A stretch of DNA of 64,000 nucleotides from Notamacropus eugenii (taxonomy: Eukaryota > Chordata > Mammalia > Diprotodontia > Macropodidae): assembly GCF_028372415.1 (NCBI RefSeq), contig NC_092872.1:259929008-259993007 (forward strand), given 5' to 3'. Below, piece by piece: positions 58,201 to 64,000 of this stretch (positions are counted from its first letter, which is position 1; every line of letters starts with the position of its first letter). Under the pieces are notes generated by a model that did not search any database, was not told the DNA's origin, and worked only from the letters and a program-made list of their open reading frames with translations. Made by a program: the position numbers and the translations under genes.

Positions 58201-61200
58201 AATGACTGGCTTATATTTAGAACCCATGTAGATAATAAGACTCATTTGTTAAACAAGTTACAACTCCCTGAGGGTTGGCCTTCATAGCCAGCCCAAGGAC
58301 TCACTTCAATGACACCACCATTGCACATTTTTGGAGCTGCTGTTATATTAGAACTGACTTCAGCTTAAAAAGCACCCACAAGAAAACCAGTTTTGCTACT
58401 TTATAGTCATTCCTAATTTTGACTCTTTGGGTTCTGCCATCTTGATCAGCCAGATCATTCCACAGTTGGTAAAACTGCTTCTTGATTGACTGACTTGGCT
58501 GTTTGTCCAAGTCTGATCCATCTCTCAGAAGATTAAAATGTGTTACTGCGGAGGCCCTTCGTGCTCTGAAGGCAATTCCCCAAGAGGGGCTTCAGCCAAC
58601 AAAGCTTCCTATCTGGGGTGTTGTCACATGACTCAATGACGTCTCGTTCTCTAATTCCTTTGGCAGCGCCTCCCAACTTCTCTGCTGTTCTCAAGCAGAA
58701 GCCAATTCACATGTGTTATACATGCGCCTAGCCTTCCCATCTCACTGTAGGGTCTCATACCTGTGCTTCCTCTTATTCCCCCACAGTACGTCCAGTTCCA
58801 TTCCTTGCCCACATTAGATGATTAATAAAAAGTTGTTCATTTTGTCTTCATAAAAGGACACGTCTCTTACACTTCAAGTAGTTTTCACTATTAAAAGTCT
58901 AGGGAAAGTCTATTTAGGGTTCAGACTGATAACCAATTCATCTGTGAAATTAACCTTTTTAGAAATCAAATAAAAGCCTAGGAATCAGATTGTACCTGAC
59001 TCTCCACCACTTGAACCAACTGCGGCAGAATACAAGCTACACACATTCAGCAACTTCACTGAAGGACTGGAAAACAGTCACTGATTTAAGTGGAAGAGTG
59101 TTTTCAAAGTGTTTTCAGGAGCTTTGATGAATGAATAGATGATACCTGGGCTTCTTTGAATGAGATGAACATGGCATGCATGGGCCCCACAGTGGTTCTG
59201 CTCACCTTACCTCCACCAAGGTGACCAAGAACAAGACATCAGCTGGCAATGGACGTACCTGCTGCTTGAAGTACCGTCTGTCTTCCTCATCCACGAGGAC
59301 TAGGTTCAAAAAATATCGTACTGAAAATTTCTTGTTCACATCTCTCATCGTTGGAGTTGGGTCATATCCCGCTAGGAAGAGTCTTATAGGAATTGATTCA
59401 CCTTAAGAAAAGATAATTATTTTTGTTGAGGAAAAATCATTCTATAATGTCACTAAAGAAAGCCCCATGTCACCCTGGCCAACAATTCTGGAGGTGCTTC
59501 CCACAGTATTAGCTCATACCACATGGGCAGGCTGAGACCATTCCTATCAATTAAATTTATGTTGAACATTAGGATCAAAATATGCCACATGTCTCACTTT
59601 ACTGATCTGGAGGTTCTGCTGACCCTTATAAAGAACCAGGAGAGAAGAGCAGCAGGCTGCTCACCTCCAGCAGGAAAGGCTGTCACCCAAACCCTTCTTT
59701 ACCCAGTCCTCACTCCACTTCCAAAGCATGTGAAACCCCACCTTTACTCAAGTACTGCAGCCATGGTCAAAAGCACCAAACGAGCAAAGTCTGATCACTT
59801 CATCGCTATTCAATACGCTGCTACAGCACAGCCACCCTGCACTAATGCCCTTCTCAGGTGACTCCCACTGATAAGTGCCAACCTCCAGGCATGAGCTCGC
59901 ACAAATGTGTTGCCAGGCCAGCTACAGGGAGAGGGAGACTAGGCCATCTCTAGCGTGAGCCTCAACCTGACTAAAGTGGTTAGTGAAGTGTGTTACAGCT
60001 CAGAAAGGTGACCAAGATGACCAATCATGCTCTGTAACTGTGACAGCCTGAGGGAGGGAAATACCTCACCATGGCTGAGCAACCAACCACGGAAGAGAAA
60101 CTCCCTTCCTAAGGAATCTTCATCTCTCCTTGCCCCCTCAAGTCCTATAGTCCATTCTTGATACCTATGGCTCAGACCCATGGCTGACCATGACATCTGC
60201 AGACTTGTCTGATCACTCCCTTCTGCTTGAGGGAGGGTGCCTTATGCCTACCACAAGACCTTGCACACAGCTACCTAAGCAAGATGGGTGAGCAGAGTGC
60301 CAACCCCCAAAATGCTAACCCTTTTCTCCTCTTATAGTGGGAAGCAGAATTAGGTTCCAACACAGGACTGGCTCTCAGCAGATTTGTGCCAATGCCAAAG
60401 ATCACTTCAAAATCCAGGTTTGAGGCAGAGAGAAAACAAATATTTTCAGGCTAAGATCATAATAAAATCATAACCATTCCTCATTTGTAACCAAAAGAAA
60501 ATGAAGAGAAAGGGAAGTAAGTTACCTTTGACTGGGGCCCCATCCATGATTTCATACTTGGCAATGGTCTCTGTTTCTGTCGTGGTGCTGGGTCCTGGTC
60601 ACACAAGTGTAATGGCATTAACTTAAACATCTCGTCTCCTACCTCCCCCTTTTCCATCTCCCTTAGTAATTCTGGCAGTGCTCTCATCCTAGGGGGGGTC
60701 CAGTCATGCTCAGACAATAACCATACTGGGTCTACAATTAACATGCTGTTTGTGTCTTGTTCTTTTCTTCCCAAAAGTCAATCTATCTTTCCTTCCTACA
60801 ACTACCATTACCACTGCTTATCTCCACGCAAGCAGACACAATTCATGTAAGAAATAATAAGAACCATTCTAAAATTTCCCTTCCATACACAAAGCTATCT
60901 TACCTCAGATTTCCAATGAGGTATCTACACTGGTATGGGAAAACTGACCTGCTGCAGATTAAACACTTGGTTCCTTTCGATTCATGCCAGTCTCTCCATC
61001 CCCCTTTTCTATCCCTCCCAAAAAAGTGAGTCTCTTACCCCTGACATTAGACAATAAGGACAATGACTTACAAAACTAGAGATGGAACCCAGGAGCATAA
61101 AACTCAGTTCTAATTTTTGACCTTAAATTACTTTTTCAGAACAGGTTTCACCTGGCTAAAATGAGAGTGAGAGACCACTGAGAAACTGGAATTATGATAA

Positions 61201-62802
61201 GAGCTCTTAAGGTTTTGAAAAATGTGACAAGGATGCCTGCCATTCTTTTTTCAGCAGAAGGACAACCACCTAGAGAGAAGAGAAACTGCAAAGACCTTTA
61301 CAGCTGCTAGAAATCAAAGGATGGGTGGTAAATAGCTTACAGTCAGCAGTGGAAATGGCAGGGTCTAAATAAAACAGCCTACTTGGGCTGCTTCTATTTT
61401 ACACTTTGGGCTAAATATGTTAAGATTTTACATGAACCACAATGAGAAATCTGAATTGTGCTCTAATCAGATCTGGCAGGTCACTTGGCTGATGAGTGTT
61501 TTCAACTTACCAATTCCTGTGATCTCTTTCTTTATCAATTGTAATTCCATATGCTGAATTTTTATTCTCACTAATAAGAAATAAATTTTTCCAACAATCA
61601 CATCCTTTAAATGATACCTTTGGGGGAAAAAAAGGATATATTTTTAGAATTAAGACATTAGGTTTAAGTGTAACAAGTTGTTTTTCTACAGTGTATGTTC
61701 ATTATTTCAATGAAAAACTGTTACAACATTTTGCCTTGATAAATTCAAGCTGGGACATTTTAGTCATCATCGCTCTCAAACAAGTAAGACTGTATAGTTA
61801 GACACAGTCATGCATTAAAACATAGAGAACTCTATACACAGAGTAGCAAAGAGACAGCATTCAATTTCATTTCATCTCTTAGAGGACAACACTAACTGGT
61901 CACTTTCTGATGCTTATTTACAAGGCTGCTTTAATAGAAGGCAATAAAGGTGCCATGTTCAGGACAATGGACTTGGAGTCAGAAAACTCTGGTTCCAAAC
62001 CCATCAGCTAGCCTCAGTGGCTGGCTATATAACCCTGGGCAAGTCATTCAGTCATTGTGCCTCATTTTCCTTATCTATAAAGCATAGAGGTGGTTTCAAT
62101 TTTCCAGCTCTGAATCTATTCTCAAATGATCTTTACTTCAGAAAACTAAGTAACTTGAGAGAATGTAGCACCAAGGTGGGCAGAAGATTTCTCTTTCTGC
62201 AGTGTTTATTTAGTAACAAAGTACTGGCAATGCCCAACCACTGAACCTGGGGCAGGGGGAGGGTTGTGGTTTTGGTTGCTTTTTTATTTTTATTTTTTTT
62301 AAGTAATCCAGGATCAGAAACTTGGACCCACTGGGCTTTTCTTTCTATCATCATTACTATTTTTTCTTCAGCTAATTCCAATATCTCAAGCACCTTCGTG
62401 ACTGGACTAAAACAATGTCTCTGCCTAAAAAGGAGCATCAGGTAAAGCACTTGAAAATCAGGTCTCCAAGCTTCCTCTTCCCTGTTTCTAAACATCAACA
62501 TATTTATGCCACCAGAGTCTGACTTGCTTTCTAGTAGCCCCAACCAGTAAATGATTTCACACTCTGGGTAACTGACATGGACTGGTTATGTTTCTTTTAA
62601 TTCTGTGCTGGCTTCCCTTGTGGGAAAAGTCACTCACTTGGATTTATTATATTCAAACTCTATGTGCAGACAGTCCTCGATGCCCACCTCCATCTTAATG
62701 GAGTTGTTGACGTCAGGGTAGGTAGCCAGCTGGTGAACAATAAGATCATACTCTTTTACCAAGTCTGACAGTCGTCTTACTATTGTCACTTTAAGAAAAT
62801 AC
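55118..62802 (-). CDS. VPS26A: VPS26A, retromer subunit, last five coding exons (residues 129-327)
   Basis: Five minus-strand exons (62638-62802, 61511-61617, 60526-60594, 59259-59401, 55118-55231) join in frame into the C-terminal 198 residues of a protein near-identical to human VPS26A (327 aa). VPS26A is an arrestin-fold subunit of the cargo-selective retromer VPS26-VPS35-VPS29. It acts on endosomes in retrieval to the trans-Golgi network and plasma membrane. The window holds the end of the N-terminal arrestin lobe and the whole C-terminal lobe. Residue numbering matches human exactly, with few changes (for example Ser for Thr141 and a Pro change near the C-terminus). Exon 4 and upstream exons are not in the remaining 1.2 kb on the right, so the gene continues outside the window. 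Confidence 0.97.
55720..58200 (+). mobile_element. HAL1 half-LINE in the last intron of VPS26A (5' end shortened)
   Basis: A plus-strand copy, antisense to VPS26A. It holds the distal 5'UTR, ORF1 from the ATG at 56058 to about 57160, an A/G-rich 3'UTR with a (CA)/(TA) tract at about 57300-57360, and an A-rich end at 58200. ORF1 has one in-frame stop (56331) and two frameshifts (about 56695 and 57080). The left border is uncertain because the 5' end joins an older interspersed repeat near 55700. No clear target-site duplication was found. Confidence 0.8.
57300..57362 (+). repeat. (CA)/(TA) microsatellite in the HAL1 3'UTR
   Basis: A (CA)n block followed by TATATA units, at the position in the element that also carries a microsatellite in the other two HAL1 copies. 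Confidence 0.85.
58541..58872 (+). mobile_element. Possible solitary LTR in the VPS26A terminal intron
   Basis: About 330 bp starting TGTTACTGCGG and ending near TCTCTTACA. TAATAAAAAGTTG near its 3' end is followed by a T-rich stretch, as in an LTR polyadenylation region. Its composition differs from the flanks. No flanking duplication was found, so the call rests on ends and signal order only. Confidence 0.4.
59259..59401 (-). CDS. VPS26A: VPS26A coding exon 8 (residues 243-290)
   Basis: A 143-nt exon encoding IRLFLAGYDPTPTMRDVNKK and NLVLVDEEDRRYFKQQ. Acceptor TTCTTAAG, donor GTACGT, leaving in phase 0. Confidence 0.96.
59402..60525 (-). other. VPS26A: VPS26A intron between coding exons 7 and 8
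   Basis: About 1.1 kb without a repeat I can name and without coding evidence. Short frames on both strands look random. Confidence 0.5.
60526..60594 (-). CDS. VPS26A: VPS26A coding exon 7 (residues 220-243)
   Basis: A 69-nt exon encoding PSTTTETETIAKYEIMDGAP. Acceptor GACCAG, donor GTAACT, phase 1 on both sides. Confidence 0.96.
61511..61617 (-). CDS. VPS26A: VPS26A coding exon 6 (residues 184-220)
   Basis: A 107-nt exon encoding YHLKDVIVGKIYFLLVRIKI and ELQLIKKEITGI. The acceptor follows a CCCCCAAAG tract; donor GTAAGT; leaves in phase 1. Confidence 0.96.
61935..62130 (+). mobile_element. MIR-type SINE
   Basis: Sense order: CAATGGACTTGGAGTCAGAA, then ATATAACCCTGGGCAAGTCA, then CTCATTTTCCTTATCTATAA. 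It lies in the VPS26A intron between coding exons 5 and 6. Confidence 0.65.
62638..62802 (-). CDS. VPS26A: VPS26A coding exon 5 (residues 129-184)
   Basis: A 165-nt exon encoding YFLKVTIVRRLSDLVKEYDL and DCLHIEFEYNKSK. Acceptor TTTGTAG, donor GTGAGT. It enters and leaves in phase 2. Confidence 0.96.
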
Positions 62803-64000
62803 CTACAAAGTAAATGGAGAAAAGGAGTTAAATTTTGTAGGATTCATTTTAATATTCTGAATCAAGAAAACCAGCGACTGGAGTTTAGCCTTGATGTCCA
62901 ACTCTTGCCAGAATTATTTTAGCCTAAAGCATAATTTTCTGAACAGAAGTTCTAATCTGAGAATTTATCTAAAACAATGTGTTTGTTAATGGCTCCAAAA
63001 ACTGAGTTACAGGACATTCTCCATAGTCTACCCAGAGCTCCCCTTACCTCAGCTTTCTGACATTTTGGATGAACAGCAGGAAGAACAATTGTGAATAAAA
63101 AGTGAAAAGGTTTAAAATTTAAATCAGAAACAGAATTGGGAAGCTAAAGCCAAAACAGTCAAACAAAAGATTAGCAATTTTTCATTTTATGATATCTCAT
63201 GGGGGAGGAACAACACAAAGAAAAAAATTCTGACAAGTTATCAGACAAGAATATGAAACACCAAACTCTTACCACCAGCCATATCAGAAACACTGAGAAA
63301 CTGGCAAAATGGAAGGTAACATAAGAACCTGGGAAATACTGGCCTCCCCTGCTCTAGCCTGTTTCAGGATGGCCCCAAAGGGTGCAACAGGGTGCAGAAA
63401 GCATGGTGGTTCTGTTCTGTGACATGGTCCTTGGAGATCTAGGAGGTACCTCTCCAGATCTCCAACTCCTCCTCTAAACCCTTTTTCAATCTACCTAGCT
63501 TTTGGGCCTGCACAAATTCTTGGGGAAACACCTTCCCTAAGTTAATTTAAGCACAGTACAATAGAAAAAGAGCTGGTCTTAAGAGTCAGAAGATCCTGGC
63601 CTTCCCCTTTATTACATCTATGACCTTGACCAAATCATCGTATTTCTGTGGATCCCAGTTTTTTCCTCTGTAAGACAAAGGGCTGAACTAGATGACCTCC
63701 ATGGTTCACATAAGCTCTCTATTAATGCTCTGTAACCGAATACAATGTCCAAAGATCCTAAAACTCCCTCTCCTGTTCCCAGGATGACAACTCCACCCAA
63801 ACTGCCAGCTTTCCCAACCAAAGAGCTGGACTCTAATTTCATGTGCTGGGCTTGTGATTCTTAGAGTTTTCAGTGAGAACAAGTTCCTGCTTCTCTACAG
63901 CAGTATTAACCACAAGAGTGATGAGGCCCTGTCTATAGGATGCTCTCTCAGCACACCATTATTCCTCAGACAATTCTCTCGTTCTATTATTAGGGTGAGC
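62803..64000 (-). other. VPS26A: VPS26A intron upstream of coding exon 5 (partial)
   Basis: Contains a sense MIR-type SINE at 63555-63740 (AGAAAAAGAGCTGGTCTTAA, then TGACCTTGACCAAATCATCG). No match to VPS26A exon 4 (LTQSRSYDFEFMQVEKPY) was seen, so the intron extends past the window edge. Confidence 0.7.

Larger units (their letters stand above)
55232..59258 (-). other. VPS26A: VPS26A terminal intron
   Basis: A 4.0-kb intron. It holds an unassigned interspersed repeat (55325-55700), the HAL1 (about 55720-58200), a possible solitary LTR (58541-58872) and short unassigned remainders. Confidence 0.7.

Noticed and set aside
62803-64000. VPS26A coding exon 4
   Set aside because: No segment encodes the conserved LTQSRSYDFEFMQVEKPY region, so the exon must lie beyond the right edge.
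1-64000. tRNA, rRNA, snRNA genes and CRISPR arrays
   Set aside because: No cloverleaf or box motifs of RNA genes were recognised beyond diverged SINE heads. Regularly spaced repeats with unique spacers are absent, and CRISPR is not expected in a vertebrate genome.

Overview
The window is nuclear DNA from a mammal, most probably a marsupial. Two host genes on the minus strand have vertebrate exon-intron structure. The interspersed DNA is dominated by L1-lineage LINEs, including half-LINE (HAL1) copies that carry ORF1 but no ORF2, and by MIR/Mar1-type CORE-SINEs, L2 fragments and LTR-like fossils, a mix typical of marsupials. The species cannot be fixed from the sequence alone.

Layout, left to right. 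Positions 1-16.9 kb are intergenic. They hold old L2/MIR pieces, a 117-bp (GA)n tract, and a nested stack of minus-strand LINEs from 2.99 to 10.29 kb: an L1 that carries both a 513-bp ORF1 fragment and a complete HAL1. Positions 17.0-43.5 kb hold the complete coding region of SUPV3L1 (mitochondrial SUV3 RNA helicase) in 15 exons. All junctions keep frame and give a 772-residue protein. Its first intron (13 kb) contains a full-length HAL1 with perfect target-site duplications. A CpG-rich promoter lies at about 43.0-44.1 kb. Positions 44.7-53.5 kb are an AT-rich intergenic stretch with three related LTR-like segments. From about 53.6 kb to the right edge lie the last five coding exons and the 3'UTR of VPS26A (retromer subunit). 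The gene continues beyond the window. Its terminal intron carries another HAL1 and a possible solitary LTR.

The order VPS26A then SUPV3L1 in the same direction matches the conserved mammalian block VPS26A-SUPV3L1-HKDC1-HK1. HKDC1 would be expected further left; I could not find its first exon. The two genes are not functionally linked: SUPV3L1 acts in mitochondrial RNA turnover, VPS26A in endosomal sorting.

No bacterial-type operon, CRISPR array or new gene system is present. The points most worth a second look are the LINE biology (monomeric 5'UTR of a HAL1, an internally primed ORF1 fragment, a microsatellite-prone 3'UTR site), a GC-AG intron, the very short SUPV3L1 3'UTR, a cluster of three CACGTG boxes, and the LTR-like triad.
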